DNA of 64,000 nucleotides from an uncultured delta proteobacterium (GCA_903875445.1 CAIQWD010000069.1:1-64000), one strand, 5' to 3'; positions 1 to 9,111 are shown, counted from the first letter of the stretch. Numbers and translations are program-made. Notes: generated by a model not told the origin, from the sequence alone.

Positions 1-45
1 CAAATTCATCTCTTTGAGCAGATCAGCAATCAGATGGGAAAATAA
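1..45 (+). CDS. 3' end of an unidentified gene
   Basis: The first 14 codons are open in frame 1 and end in TAA at 43-45, giving the C-terminal string QIHLFEQISNQMGK. It lies just upstream of IS21-like terminal repeats, so it could be the tail of an element-borne gene, but the fragment is too short to assign. It could also be a chance open stretch. Confidence 0.25.
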   Translation, partial: QIHLFEQISNQMGK

Positions 46-87
46 AAAGGAGGGGAATGCAGGATTTCAGAAAAAAAGAGATGGCGC

Positions 88-133
88 AGGTGGCTCAGTT
101 TTCGTTAGCAGAGGTGGTTCAATTTTGATTAGC
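88..133. repeat. tandem 22-bp repeats resembling IS21-family element ends
   Basis: Two copies of a 22-bp unit, 88-109 and 112-133, match at 18 of 22 positions and begin AGGTGG(C/T)TCA. Multiple short terminal repeats of this look are typical of IS21-family ends (family knowledge from memory). No istA or istB gene is visible in the window, so this is either the edge of an element lying to the left or a leftover end. Confidence 0.5.
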
Positions 134-201
134 GTTGAAGCTACTGGTAGTGTAATGTAAAAATGGGGTAAACCGCTCCCATTCCTTACGCTACGTTCGT
201 T

Positions 202-645
202 GACAAGCAGGCTGCGCTTTGTTTCAGTTTTTTCCCTATCCGTGGGATTCGGTCCAATCGATTCCTGCGCCAGAGGTGCTTCAATATTCGAACCATCAGC
301 AGCCTGCCAACGTCAGGCAATCCCTTCCAGTTCATCGTATTCAACCAAGCCTCGCCGCAAGATATTCTCAAACACTCCGGCCTTGGCCCACTGTTGAAAC
401 TTGTGGTGGTCCGCAGCCGATCCGAGACCTTCAAACTTTGCCCGTGGTAAAGCATTCCTGATGGTACCCGTACGTAACACATATACGATAGTGGCAAAAT
501 ACAAACGGTCTGAATATTCCCGTTTTCTTCTACCCCCTGGTTTGCGCCTGTATCCTTTTTCATCAACCCGAAGACTCGTGGGGATCAATGGCTCGACCAA
601 TGTCCAGAACCCATCGGATATTTCCCATGTTTTAACTCGTGCCAT
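202..645 (-). pseudogene. IS5-type transposase, stop codon inside and 3' end lost
   Basis: The reading frame from ATG at 645 encodes an IS5-family transposase N-terminus (DUF4096-like helix-turn-helix part) for 110 residues, then meets TGA at 313-315. Reading on in the same frame restores typical family sequence (RWQAADGSNIEAPL, then ESIGPNPTDREK and KRSLLV), so the TGA sits where a conserved Trp (TGG) is expected. Similarity stops near 202, before the catalytic core, so the 3' half is missing as well. This is a dead transposase. Confidence 0.8.
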
Positions 646-654
646 GTCTTATCT

Positions 655-679
655 CCGCAAAATTGAATATATTTTGCGG
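655..679. repeat. 9-bp inverted repeat upstream of the transposase remnant
   Basis: CCGCAAAAT (655-663) and ATTTTGCGG (671-679) form a perfect 9-bp inverted repeat around a 7-nt loop. It begins 10 bp upstream of the remnant transposase start codon. It could be an operator or a hairpin in the leader; nothing further can be said. Confidence 0.4.
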
Positions 680-713
680 ATTATCAAACATTTAGATATG
701 GAATTTGAGAAAT

Positions 714-1856
714 TTATTCATAGATAATCTCTAAAACCTTGGCCTCGGCGGCGACAACACCGGGGTCGACCATGCCCTGGCTAAAGAACAAAATAAACAA
801 AAGCCGACCGTAGCAGAGAACCGCTAAAACAGCAGCTACCGGGTAAAAAAAGCCTAAGGGGCAGAGGATGAAGACGGTCAACCAATGGAGCAGGATAACC
901 GCCCGTGAATGGAGCTCTATGGGGAAGTCGCCATGCCGGCTGATCACCGCAAGTCCGCTGAGATTCCAGCCGTACAGGGCGGTGAAGGCGTGCATCCGCA
1001 GGAGGGGCAGGCTCTTTTCCGGATCATAGGTGGCGGAAAAGGCCAGCAGGATATAAAGAATGCCGGTTATCGAGGTCACCAGAAGAAAAAGGATTCCGGA
1101 GGTTAGAAAGGCCTTCTGCTGCAACTGCATGCCCTGTTGCCAATAGAGAAAGAGGATCAGAGCGACTGTCAGGAAAAGGATCGTCGCAATGGCCACCTGG
1201 GGAACGAACCAGTTGGCCAGGATGAACAAAAAGAAGAGGATGACCCCAAGATTAATAACCCAGAAGGAAAACTCTTTGAGAAAGGCGATAGGCGGCTCGG
1301 CCTGTTTTTTCATGAGGGCAAAGATTACCGACATGCTGATCAGGGAGATGGGAAAGGAAAAGCCGAGAAAAAAGGTGTCCAGTTTGAATTTCTTCAGGAG
1401 AAACCAATGGGCGAATTCGCTGTTGTAGATGGCCAGGCTGGAGATCATTAGGCCAAGGGACAGACAGAGCAGCGAGGCCTGATGAAATTTTCTTGAGGTG
1501 CTCTCCCCGGCGGAAAAAAGGGCGACCGGGATGCATCTGCCGAAATGGCGCACTCGGATGCTCTCAATAATTACCGACAGCACAAGGGGGATCACCAGAG
1601 TCGGGACATACCACTTGAGAAAGGCGCAGAGGGCGAAGGTCAAGGCCAGAAGGAGAAAGGCGCGGCCCCTTATGCTTAAATGCGGTTTGCCTTCAGTGAA
1701 ATAAATGAGCAGAGTCCCGCCGCTGCACAGGTTGAAAAGAAAGATGTGCAGTCGCTCAAAATTGATTACCTCCGGGGCAACGAGATGGTGGAGAAAACCA
1801 CATGTCATGGCTCCTGTCATCACCATCCATAAAAGTATCTTGAGCTGCCGGCTCAT
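714..1856 (-). CDS. multi-pass membrane protein of unknown function
   Basis: This 380-residue protein is almost entirely hydrophobic, with about 10-12 predicted membrane segments beginning at residues 6-22 and 34-52. I do not recognise a catalytic motif. Its ATG (1854-1856) overlaps the stop of the upstream SDR-like gene by 4 bp (ATGA), so the two are translationally coupled and probably act together. A membrane partner for the oxidoreductase is an inference from this coupling only. The neighbour downstream is IS debris, so it is the last gene of its transcription unit. Confidence 0.8.
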   Translation of the reverse strand: MSRQLKILLWMVMTGAMTCGFLHHLVAPEVINFERLHIFLFNLCSGGTLLIYFTEGKPHLSIRGRAFLLLALTFALCAFLKWYVPTLVIPLVLSVIIESIRVRHFGRCIPVALFSAGESTSRKFHQASLLCLSLGLMISSLAIYNSEFAHWFLLKKFKLDTFFLGFSFPISLISMSVIFALMKKQAEPPIAFLKEFSFWVINLGVILFFLFILANWFVPQVAIATILFLTVALILFLYWQQGMQLQQKAFLTSGILFLLVTSITGILYILLAFSATYDPEKSLPLLRMHAFTALYGWNLSGLAVISRHGDFPIELHSRAVILLHWLTVFILCPLGFFYPVAAVLAVLCYGRLLFILFFSQGMVDPGVVAAEAKVLEIIYE

Positions 1857-3277
1857 GGTCTCTGTATCCTTTGCATGGCATCTGTTTTCAGCTCTTTGCC
1901 GAGAAGCGCTCTGAGCGCCACCTCTAGGCCGGGGTGGCGGAAGCTGAAGCCGGAATCGGTAAGCTTCTTGGTTGCAACACGACAGCTGGAAAGTAATATT
2001 TCCGAGGCCATCTGTCCATATATGATCTGCAGCAAACGGGCAGGAAGGGGACAGAGCAGAGGCCGCCCAGTGATCCGGGCGAGGGTCTCTATAAACTGAA
2101 GATTGGTTACCGGCTCCGGAGCCGCTATATTCAATGGGCCGGACAGCGAGGGGCAGGTGAGGGCGTGGAGCATGGCGGAGATCATGTCGTCGCTGCTGAT
2201 CCAGCTGATATACTGCCTGCCCGTACCAAAACGGCGGATGAAGCCGAGGGGTGAGGCGGCAAGAATGCGTCTGAGAGCCCCGCCCCTCGGGGTGAGACCG
2301 ACGCCCAGACGCAGGAAGACGGTTCGGATGCCGGCCTGGCGAGCCGGTTCGGTGGCCTGTTCCCAGCGACTGCAGACCTCGGACATAAAACCCGTGCCGG
2401 GTGGCGCCTCTTCTCCGATGACCTGATCACCGCAATCGCCGTAGTAGCCGACCGCCGAGGCAGAGACGAAAACCTCCGGCGGCCGGCGACCTGCGGCAAG
2501 GGCCCGGACCAAGAGGCCGGTGCCATTCACCCGGCTGTCGATGACCCGTCGTTTTTTGTCTTCGCTCCAGCGCGACAGACCGATATATTCCCCGGCCAGG
2601 TGGATGACCCCGTCGAGTTCCGGGAGGTCGTCCGCGTTCAGGATATTTTTCTCTGGGTCCCAGAAGATTTCTCCCTTCGCTCGATCCGGTGGGCGACGCA
2701 CCAGGGTGAAGACCTGGTGTCCGCCGGTGGTGAGCAAAGGCAGGAGATCCCGACCGAGGACACCGCTTGCCCCGCTTACCAGAAGCCGCAAGGGCCGAGA
2801 GCTGCAACGCTTATGCAGAAGAATATCCTCCCGCAGGATGGCTTCCCGGTAGCGAAACATTCTCTTCAGCTTGGCGGTCACCGACTTTTTCAGCCATTCG
2901 GGGAGAAGGGCATGGCCCGGCAGGGAGTATCCCACCTCATCGGTCAGCAGCGCACCTTCCGGGGTGTCGTCGAAAAAATGGCTATGCGACCAATAAGCAA
3001 AGGGGCCTTTCTCCTGGATGTCGCGGAACATTCTGTCGGGAATATTCTCAAGGTGCCGCCCCTGATAGTGCATGGAAAAAGGGCCAAGATGCATCTTCAG
3101 CAAAACCTGGCCGCCCGGGTCGATGCCGCCGCTTTTCGCCAGGACGACGGTGTCGTCCCAGGGTGGCAGGAGCCTTTCCAGAGCTCCGGTTCGGCTGTGC
3201 CAGGCGTGCAGTTCGGCCGCACTGCAGGGATAGGTGGAGCGGTAGGTGAAAAGGCTTCGGTTCTTGGGGTTTTTCAT
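1853..3277 (-). CDS. SRPBCC domain fused to an SDR39U1/YfcH-like (TIGR01777-type) oxidoreductase
   Basis: This 474-residue protein has two parts. Residues about 15-155 resemble a START/SRPBCC ligand-binding fold (polyketide cyclase/dehydrase-like). From about residue 165 a short-chain dehydrogenase-like Rossmann domain begins, with the NAD(P)-binding motif GASGVLG and a later YYGD segment characteristic of the YfcH/SDR39U1 epimerase-like family (often misnamed cell-division inhibitor SulA). The substrate is unknown for the family. It lies 8 bp downstream of livF and overlaps the following membrane-protein gene, so it may be co-transcribed with the liv operon, but no link in function to amino-acid uptake is evident. 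Confidence 0.85.
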   Translation of the reverse strand: MKNPKNRSLFTYRSTYPCSAAELHAWHSRTGALERLLPPWDDTVVLAKSGGIDPGGQVLLKMHLGPFSMHYQGRHLENIPDRMFRDIQEKGPFAYWSHSHFFDDTPEGALLTDEVGYSLPGHALLPEWLKKSVTAKLKRMFRYREAILREDILLHKRCSSRPLRLLVSGASGVLGRDLLPLLTTGGHQVFTLVRRPPDRAKGEIFWDPEKNILNADDLPELDGVIHLAGEYIGLSRWSEDKKRRVIDSRVNGTGLLVRALAAGRRPPEVFVSASAVGYYGDCGDQVIGEEAPPGTGFMSEVCSRWEQATEPARQAGIRTVFLRLGVGLTPRGGALRRILAASPLGFIRRFGTGRQYISWISSDDMISAMLHALTCPSLSGPLNIAAPEPVTNLQFIETLARITGRPLLCPLPARLLQIIYGQMASEILLSSCRVATKKLTDSGFSFRHPGLEVALRALLGKELKTDAMQRIQRP

Positions 3278-3285
3278 AGTTGCCT

Positions 3286-3993
3286 TCAGCAGTCGACCCC
3301 AAGATAACGCGATTGCAGTTCCGGCTCGGCCCGCAATTCGGAGCTTGAGCCGTGCCAGACGGTTCGCCCTTTTTCCATGATATAGTGGCGTTCGGCGATA
3401 TGCAGCAGAACCTCGATGTTTTTATCGATGATGAGAATGGACAAGCCTTTTTCCTTTAGCAGCGTCAAAGCTCGCCAAATTTCCCGGCGGATCAGGGGGG
3501 CCAGTCCTTCCGTCGCCTCGTCGAGGATGAGAAGACCGGGGTTGATCATCAATGCCCGGCCTATGGCGAGCATCTGCTGTTCCCCGCCGGAGAGCTGGTT
3601 GCCGTAATGGCCGAGCCTCTCGGAAAGCCTCGGGAAGATGCCGAGGATGGCCGCAAGGTCAAAGGGTTGCGGAATGTTGCGGGTGTTGGCGGCGGTGGCG
3701 ACGAGGTTTTCCCGCACCGTAAGATTCGGGAAAATCTGCCTTCCTTCAGGCACAAGACCAATACCCAGGCGGGCAATTTGGTAGCTTTGCAGCGCCTCTA
3801 TCGATTGTCCCAGATAGCTGATCCGGCCGGCACGGACGGGGCTGAGGCCGAGAATCGAACGCACCGTCGTGCTCTTGCCCATACCGTTGCGGCCAAGAAG
3901 GGTGACCACCTCGGCCTCCCCGATCTGCAGAGAGACGCCGAACAGGGCCTGGCTTTCACCGTAGCAGGTCTCGATTTCCTCGACGATAAGCAT
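3286..3993 (-). CDS. livF: branched-chain amino acid ABC transporter ATPase LivF
   Basis: This ATP-binding subunit energises uptake of branched-chain or related amino acids through the LivHM permease. It shows Walker A (GRNGMGKST, about residues 34-42), the signature LSGGEQQ and Walker B LLILDEATEGL, and has LivF-like length (235 aa). I place the start at ATG 3991-3993, which overlaps the livG stop as TGATG; a GTG lies one codon upstream. It is the last of the five liv genes, transcribed from livK. Confidence 0.93.
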   Translation of the reverse strand: MLIVEEIETCYGESQALFGVSLQIGEAEVVTLLGRNGMGKSTTVRSILGLSPVRAGRISYLGQSIEALQSYQIARLGIGLVPEGRQIFPNLTVRENLVATAANTRNIPQPFDLAAILGIFPRLSERLGHYGNQLSGGEQQMLAIGRALMINPGLLILDEATEGLAPLIRREIWRALTLLKEKGLSILIIDKNIEVLLHIAERHYIMEKGRTVWHGSSSELRAEPELQSRYLGVDC

Positions 3994-4742
3994 CACCCAC
4001 CCTCCCCCAGATAGGCCTTACGGACAAGAGGATTACGCCTGATTTCGTCAGGGCTGCCGGTCGCGATGTTTTCCCCGTAGACCAGGACGGTTACCCGGTC
4101 GGCCAGGGAGAAAACGACATCCATATCGTGCTCGACGAGCAAGATGGTGACCTGGCCTTTCTGCTTGCGGATGAGTTTGGCGAGCTCAACTGTCCCGCCA
4201 GGGCCGAGACCCGCCATCGGTTCGTCGAGAATAAGCAGTTCCGGTTTGCCGATAAGGGCCATGCCGACCTCCAGTTGCCGCTTCTCACCGTGTGACAGAT
4301 GACGGGCGACAAGTTCGGAGCGATGCAGGAGATCGACCCTTTCCAGGGCAAAGGGCAGTTCTTTTTGGATTGCCGAAGCGCTGCGCCAATGGCGCCAGAA
4401 CCGGAAATTATGTCCAAGGCCGGCGCAGATGGCCAGTCCCATGTTTTCGGCGACACTGAGGTTTTCGAAGATATGGGTGATCTGGTGGGACCTGGCGATG
4501 CCAAGCCGGGCGCGGCGGTAGGACTTCCAGCGGGTGATGTTACGACCGCGGAAATGAATGCTGCCGCTGTCGGGGCGCATATCGCCGCTCAGTTGATCGA
4601 CCAGGGTTGTCTTGCCGGCCCCGTTTGGGCCGATAAGAGCATGGATATGGCCGCGGGTGACGGCAAGCGACAGGTTGTTGGTGGCCAGTATCGCCCCGAA
4701 CGATTTATTGAGTCCACGGACCTCAAGCAGGGTGTCAGCCAT
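3993..4742 (-). CDS. livG: branched-chain amino acid ABC transporter ATPase LivG
   Basis: This is the second ATPase of the LivFGHM importer. It has Walker A (GPNGAGKTT), the signature LSHGEKRQLEV, Walker B LLILDEPMAGL and a long insert between them typical of LivG. The start is set at ATG 4740-4742 (protein begins MADTLLEVRG), since upstream codons lie inside livM; the two genes overlap by 8 bp. The length is about 249 aa. Confidence 0.93.
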   Translation of the reverse strand: MADTLLEVRGLNKSFGAILATNNLSLAVTRGHIHALIGPNGAGKTTLVDQLSGDMRPDSGSIHFRGRNITRWKSYRRARLGIARSHQITHIFENLSVAENMGLAICAGLGHNFRFWRHWRSASAIQKELPFALERVDLLHRSELVARHLSHGEKRQLEVGMALIGKPELLILDEPMAGLGPGGTVELAKLIRKQKGQVTILLVEHDMDVVFSLADRVTVLVYGENIATGSPDEIRRNPLVRKAYLGEGG

Positions 4743-5730
4743 TTTTCCCCTTGTCGCCTGCGAGAAAACCAAAAAGCCCACGCTTGGCAAAAATGACCGT
4801 CACTACCAGGAAAGGCCCCATATAGACCATCCAGTGCTCGGTATACATGGCCAGCGTCTCTTCAAGCAGAAGGAAAACCGCGGCACCGAGGACCGGCCCG
4901 AACAAGGTCCCGAGGCCGCCGAGGAGGACCATGACCATCAGTTCACCGGAAAGGGTCCAGTGCATCAAGCCGGGAGTGACGAATTCCGTCTGGTTGGCCA
5001 GGAGGGCGCCGGCCAGCCCGGCACTGCCGCCGGCGATAACGAAGACGGCCAGTTTATAGTGGTAGGAGTGAATGCCCAGCCCCTTGATACGCCTGTCGTT
5101 GTTGCCGGCTCCGCGGATAACCAGACCGAATCTGGAACCAACCAGCCTATAGGCGAAAAAAAGAAATACAAAAAGAGCCGCGAGACAGAGATAATAGAAA
5201 TGGCTAGGGTTGCCGAGATTAAGACCGGGCAGGGTGTTTCGGGCGGCAAGCGACAAGCCGTCGTCACCGCCGTATTTTTCCAGGGAGGTGAAGAAGTAGT
5301 AGAGCATTTGGGCAAAGGCCAGGGTGATCATGATAAAGTGCATGCCGACCGTGCGCAGGCTGAGCGCCCCGATGATCAGTGCCGCAAAAGCGGCGGTGAG
5401 GGCGGCCAGAGGCAGGACGACCAGACCGTTATTGCTGCCGGCAAAAAGAAATGGCCAGGTAAAAAGCGGTTCCGCGGCGGTACTGTGGAAGTGCAGGATG
5501 CCCACTGCATAGGCGCCGACGCCGACAAAGGCGGCATGACCCAAACTGATCATGGCGCCGTAGCCGAGCAAGAGATCAAGGCTTGCGGCTGCCAGGGCGT
5601 AAATGACGATGCGGCTGGCGAGGGAAAGCAGATAGGGCTTGCCGCCGAACAGAGCAACCGGTGGCAAAAAGATCAGAAAAAGTGCGACACTTATAATAAT
5701 TATCTGTTTTCTCGTCATGAGCAAATTCAT
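4735..5730 (-). CDS. livM: branched-chain amino acid ABC transporter permease LivM
   Basis: This inner-membrane permease (331 aa) has about 8-10 membrane segments and the conserved LivM stretch GYGAMISLGHAAFVGVGAYA near the N-terminus. The start is ATG 5728-5730 (MNLLMTRKQ), overlapping the livH stop as ATGA; the longer open frame upstream is only the shadow of livH. It partners LivH to form the transmembrane channel. Confidence 0.93.
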   Translation of the reverse strand: MNLLMTRKQIIIISVALFLIFLPPVALFGGKPYLLSLASRIVIYALAAASLDLLLGYGAMISLGHAAFVGVGAYAVGILHFHSTAAEPLFTWPFLFAGSNNGLVVLPLAALTAAFAALIIGALSLRTVGMHFIMITLAFAQMLYYFFTSLEKYGGDDGLSLAARNTLPGLNLGNPSHFYYLCLAALFVFLFFAYRLVGSRFGLVIRGAGNNDRRIKGLGIHSYHYKLAVFVIAGGSAGLAGALLANQTEFVTPGLMHWTLSGELMVMVLLGGLGTLFGPVLGAAVFLLLEETLAMYTEHWMVYMGPFLVVTVIFAKRGLFGFLAGDKGKNG

Positions 5731-6641
5731 CCGTGCGCCGGGAAGAGGCCCCGGGGTTTCCACACCAGGATGGCCGCCATGAGGATATAAATGGCCATCG
5801 AGGAAAGCGAAGCGGCGACACTGTCGGCGGTTGCCGTGGCGAGTATTGTCCTGAGGAGTGAGGGGAGAAAGGCCCGGCCGAGGGTATCGACCATGCCGAC
5901 GAGCAGGGCTCCCGCCACCGCCCCGCGGATCGACCCGATGCCGCCGATGACGATGACGACGAAGGTGAGAATGAGGATGCTCTCGCCCATGCCCGGCTCG
6001 ACCGCGAGAATCGGTCCGGCCATGACTCCGGCAAGACCGGCCAAGAGCGCCCCAAGGCCAAAGACCAGGGTGTAGAGCAGGTTGATGTTGACGCCGAGGG
6101 CGCCGATCATCTCCCGGTTGCTGGAGCCGGCTCGGATCTGCATGCCGACCTTGGTCTTGGCAAACATCAGCCATAAAAAGAGGGCGACCAAGAGGCCGAC
6201 GGCGATCACCACCAGGCGGTAGGTCGGATACGGCAGGCCGGGCAATAGCTCGATGCTTTTGTTAAGACCCGCCGGTACGTTCATAAACAGCGGTTGCCGG
6301 CCCCAGACAATCCGAATCAGCTCATTGAAAAACATGATCAGACCGAAGGTGGCCAGCACCTGATCGAGATGTTGCCGGCGGTACAGGTGGCGGAGGACGA
6401 GAATCTCGACGACGCAGCCGACGAGGGCAGCAGCACCAACGGCTGCAAGCATGGCCAGGAGAAAGGAACCGGTATGGGCGGCTACCGTTGCCCCGACATA
6501 GGCGCCAATCATATAAAAGGAGCCATGGGCCAGATTGATAACCTGCATGATCCCGAACACCAGGGTGAGTCCGGCAGCCATGAGAAACAGGGTGATCCCC
6601 AGTTGCAGTCCGTTAAGAAGCTGTTCGATTACCAGGAGCAT
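5727..6641 (-). CDS. livH: branched-chain amino acid ABC transporter permease LivH
   Basis: This 304-residue permease has about 8 membrane segments and the family motif GLTLVFGIMQVINLAHGSFY near the N-terminus. It forms the membrane channel with LivM. It follows livK by 11 bp and overlaps livM by 4 bp, so the liv operon is tightly packed in the order K-H-M-G-F. Confidence 0.94.
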   Translation of the reverse strand: MLLVIEQLLNGLQLGITLFLMAAGLTLVFGIMQVINLAHGSFYMIGAYVGATVAAHTGSFLLAMLAAVGAAALVGCVVEILVLRHLYRRQHLDQVLATFGLIMFFNELIRIVWGRQPLFMNVPAGLNKSIELLPGLPYPTYRLVVIAVGLLVALFLWLMFAKTKVGMQIRAGSSNREMIGALGVNINLLYTLVFGLGALLAGLAGVMAGPILAVEPGMGESILILTFVVIVIGGIGSIRGAVAGALLVGMVDTLGRAFLPSLLRTILATATADSVAASLSSMAIYILMAAILVWKPRGLFPAHG

Positions 6642-6652
6642 AAACTCACATC

Positions 6653-7813
6653 TTACATCTTACATTCCTTAGCGTAGGCATCGACATGATTGGTAAAGAC
6701 CTTCTTGACAGTCTTATTGGTGAAGCCGGTTTCGGTCTGCACCACTTCCCGGATATAGATATCCTGGATCGGGTGCTGGTTGTTGCCGAAGGAGAAATTG
6801 CCGCGAACAGAGGCAAAATCGGCTTTTTTTATTGCTGGTCGCAGAGATTCCGGATCAGTTTTGCCACCGGTTGCTTTAAGGGCGGAGGCAAGCAGCCTGG
6901 CGGTGTCATAGCCCTGGCTGGCATAAAGAGTCGGAGTCCGGTTATAGGCCTTGCGGTAGGCGGCGACAAACTCGCGGTTGGCGGGGTTGTCGAGATCGTG
7001 TGTCCACTGCGAGCCGTTCTTTACGCCGAGTGCCGCATCGCCGACGGCGTCGAGAATACGTTCGTCAAAGGAAAATGCCGGACCATAAATCGGAATGGTT
7101 TGCTTCAGTCCGGCCTGCGCATACTGTTTGAGGAAATTGATGCCCATGCCGCCGGGCAGGAAAAAGAACACCGCCTCGGGCTTGGCATCGCGGATTGTGG
7201 CAATTTCCGCGGCGTAATCCGCCTGATCTAATTTGGTATACACCTCGCCTGCAATTGTGCCCTTATAATATCGCTTAAAGCCGGCGAGGTGGTCTTTGCC
7301 GGCCGGATAATTAGGGGCGAGCAGGTAGACATTCTTATGGCCGACCTCGGTCACATATTGGCCGACCACCTCATCGAGGTTATCGTTTTGATAGGAAACG
7401 CTGAAATAATTGGGGTCGCAGCCGCTCCCGGCAAGTTCGGAAGGACCGGCATTGGCGCTGAGATAGAGGACGTTCTCCTTGATGATTTTTGGGACCACGG
7501 CCATTGCAACATTAGAGAAAACGATGCTGGTCATGATCTGCACCCCGTCTTTTTGCGCGTATCTTTCGGCGATCTGCTTACCTTTTTCCGGTTTGCCGCC
7601 GTCGTCCTCGACGAGAAGTTCCACTGCCATGCCGCCTAATGTTCCGCCTTCCTGGTCAATGGCCAGTTTGAAGCCGTCGCGAATTTCCTCACCCAGGTAC
7701 CCGCCTTTGGTCGAAAGGGTCGTTATCATGCCGATTTTTACCGGATCGACGGCAAAACCGAGGGTTGGCAGCATCAGTCCCAGGGCACAAAGCCCGATGA
7801 CCAGTTTTTTCAT
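6653..7813 (-). CDS. livK: periplasmic amino acid-binding protein, LivK type
   Basis: The 386-residue protein starts with a Sec signal peptide (MKKLVIGLCALGLMLPTLGFA) and continues with a type I periplasmic-binding fold of the Leu/Ile/Val-binding family (VKIGMITTLSTKGGYLG near the mature N-terminus). It captures the ligand in the periplasm and delivers it to LivHM. The ribosome-binding site GAAGGAGA is just upstream of the ATG. It is the first gene of the operon. The ligand cannot be told from sequence; family members bind Leu, Ile, Val, aromatic amino acids or small amides. Confidence 0.9.
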   Translation of the reverse strand: MKKLVIGLCALGLMLPTLGFAVDPVKIGMITTLSTKGGYLGEEIRDGFKLAIDQEGGTLGGMAVELLVEDDGGKPEKGKQIAERYAQKDGVQIMTSIVFSNVAMAVVPKIIKENVLYLSANAGPSELAGSGCDPNYFSVSYQNDNLDEVVGQYVTEVGHKNVYLLAPNYPAGKDHLAGFKRYYKGTIAGEVYTKLDQADYAAEIATIRDAKPEAVFFFLPGGMGINFLKQYAQAGLKQTIPIYGPAFSFDERILDAVGDAALGVKNGSQWTHDLDNPANREFVAAYRKAYNRTPTLYASQGYDTARLLASALKATGGKTDPESLRPAIKKADFASVRGNFSFGNNQHPIQDIYIREVVQTETGFTNKTVKKVFTNHVDAYAKECKM

Positions 7814-8081
7814 AATGTCTCCTTCTGTTGTTGGTGGTGGAACGCAAATCGGATTGTTGCAGAAGATGATCTTGCCAGGTACAGCAGACTAAAGAAATGA
7901 CCGTAAAATTGCAAGAAAAAATGGAGAATCAAGTTGATATCGTAATCATAAATGTGGTAAATTTGAGCGTTCAACTATTTGTTATAACGTATTGATCTGG
8001 AATCTTCTTACTGAGCTGTGGGCGAGAAGCTGATGGCGATGCTCTGTGAATTTCCAATAAAATTAAACTGAGAGGGCTATA
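7814..8081. promoter_or_regulatory. divergent intergenic region between livK and the omptin gene
   Basis: This 268-bp AT-rich stretch separates two outward-facing genes and must carry both promoters. A good Shine-Dalgarno is seen on each side (GAAGGAGA for livK, GAGAGG before 8082). I see no clear -35/-10 pair or riboswitch. Confidence 0.5.
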
Positions 8082-9089
8082 ATGTCTCTGCACAATCAAA
8101 CTAAAAAGCGTCTTACCGCCTGTCTTACTTTGCTTGCTTGCGGCGCCGCTCTTTTCCCAGCATCGGTTGGAGCAGCCGGTGGGGTGGCTCCGATGAGTGC
8201 AAAAGAAATGACCTACAATGCCAATGAACAGGACCCTGTCGTCAGCGGCAGGATGTCTCTTGGTCTCGCCAATGGACAATCGGGCGAGTATGTCTATAAT
8301 CCGAGGTCGGGGCGCAAGGTCAGCGACTTACAGTGGGGAATCGACAGTGTCTACATGCTTGGCCTTGGCGGTTCCGTTTCCCCCCTGTCGTGGTTGAAAG
8401 TCAACGCCGATGTGTGGTTCAAGTTGAACGACGGCAGTGGTAAAATGGACGATTATGATTTCATGATTCCGAATTATCAATATACCGACTGGTCACATCA
8501 TAATGTTGACCTGACTACGGGGTTGCTGTTTGATATCAATGCCGAAATAACCTTCTACCGATGGGCAGGAAGCAAATTTTTCGGCATCGCCGGATTCAAA
8601 CATGATGACTGGGAGTGGGAAGCAAAAGGTGGAAATTACATCTATTCCACGTACTCCCTGTATGACACGGTGGGCAACTTTCCTGATGACACCAAGGTCA
8701 TCACCTATGAACAGAAGTTTAATACTCCCTACATCGGCATCGGCTTCTCGTCCAATCTCAACCCGACACCCATCACCTTTAGTGGTCGCTTGATTGCCAG
8801 TACCCTGGTATCGGCCGAGGATAAAGATCAGCACCATCTGCGCGACATAGTTTTTGAAGAAAAATTTGATTCAGGAAGAATGGTTGGTTTTGACCTAGGC
8901 GGAGCCTATAATTTCACCAAAAATTTCTCCCTCATGCTTGCCTATCATTACCAAAAATACGATGAGATGAAAGGGGAAACGACCCAGACCGATCTTACTA
9001 CCGGGAAGATCACCAAATATACCGGTGAGGTCGCCGGGATCGATAACGACTTAAGTATTGTGTCGTTTTCAGCCATTGTCAGCTTCTAG
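8082..9089 (+). CDS. omptin-family outer-membrane protease
   Basis: This 335-residue protein has a signal peptide (cleavage probably near residue 32) followed by a 10-stranded beta-barrel of the omptin family (OmpT, Pla, SopA). Both catalytic pairs of omptins can be placed: D124-x-D126 (DDYDFM) matches OmpT D83/D85, and D249-x-H251 (KDQHH) matches OmpT D210/H212. The conserved GGNYIYST and QKFNTPYIG stretches also match, and the chain ends in Phe as outer-membrane barrels do. It should cleave peptides at the cell surface and, as in enterobacteria, would need LPS for activity. It is monocistronic, ending at a strong terminator. The N-terminal 50 residues before the barrel are longer than in OmpT. 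Confidence 0.88.
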   Translation: MSLHNQTKKRLTACLTLLACGAALFPASVGAAGGVAPMSAKEMTYNANEQDPVVSGRMSLGLANGQSGEYVYNPRSGRKVSDLQWGIDSVYMLGLGGSVSPLSWLKVNADVWFKLNDGSGKMDDYDFMIPNYQYTDWSHHNVDLTTGLLFDINAEITFYRWAGSKFFGIAGFKHDDWEWEAKGGNYIYSTYSLYDTVGNFPDDTKVITYEQKFNTPYIGIGFSSNLNPTPITFSGRLIASTLVSAEDKDQHHLRDIVFEEKFDSGRMVGFDLGGAYNFTKNFSLMLAYHYQKYDEMKGETTQTDLTTGKITKYTGEVAGIDNDLSIVSFSAIVSF

Positions 9090-9111
9090 CATTTTCCATC
9101 CCGATATCGCC

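Noticed and set aside
4612-5790. 392-codon plus-strand open frame across the liv permease genes
   Set aside because: It is antisense to livG, livM and livH with no family resemblance and a composition typical of an antisense frame.
4735-6174. 479-codon open frame beginning well inside livH
   Set aside because: The first part is Arg/His-rich shadow sequence of livH in another frame; LivM proper starts at 5730 with a start overlapping the livH stop.
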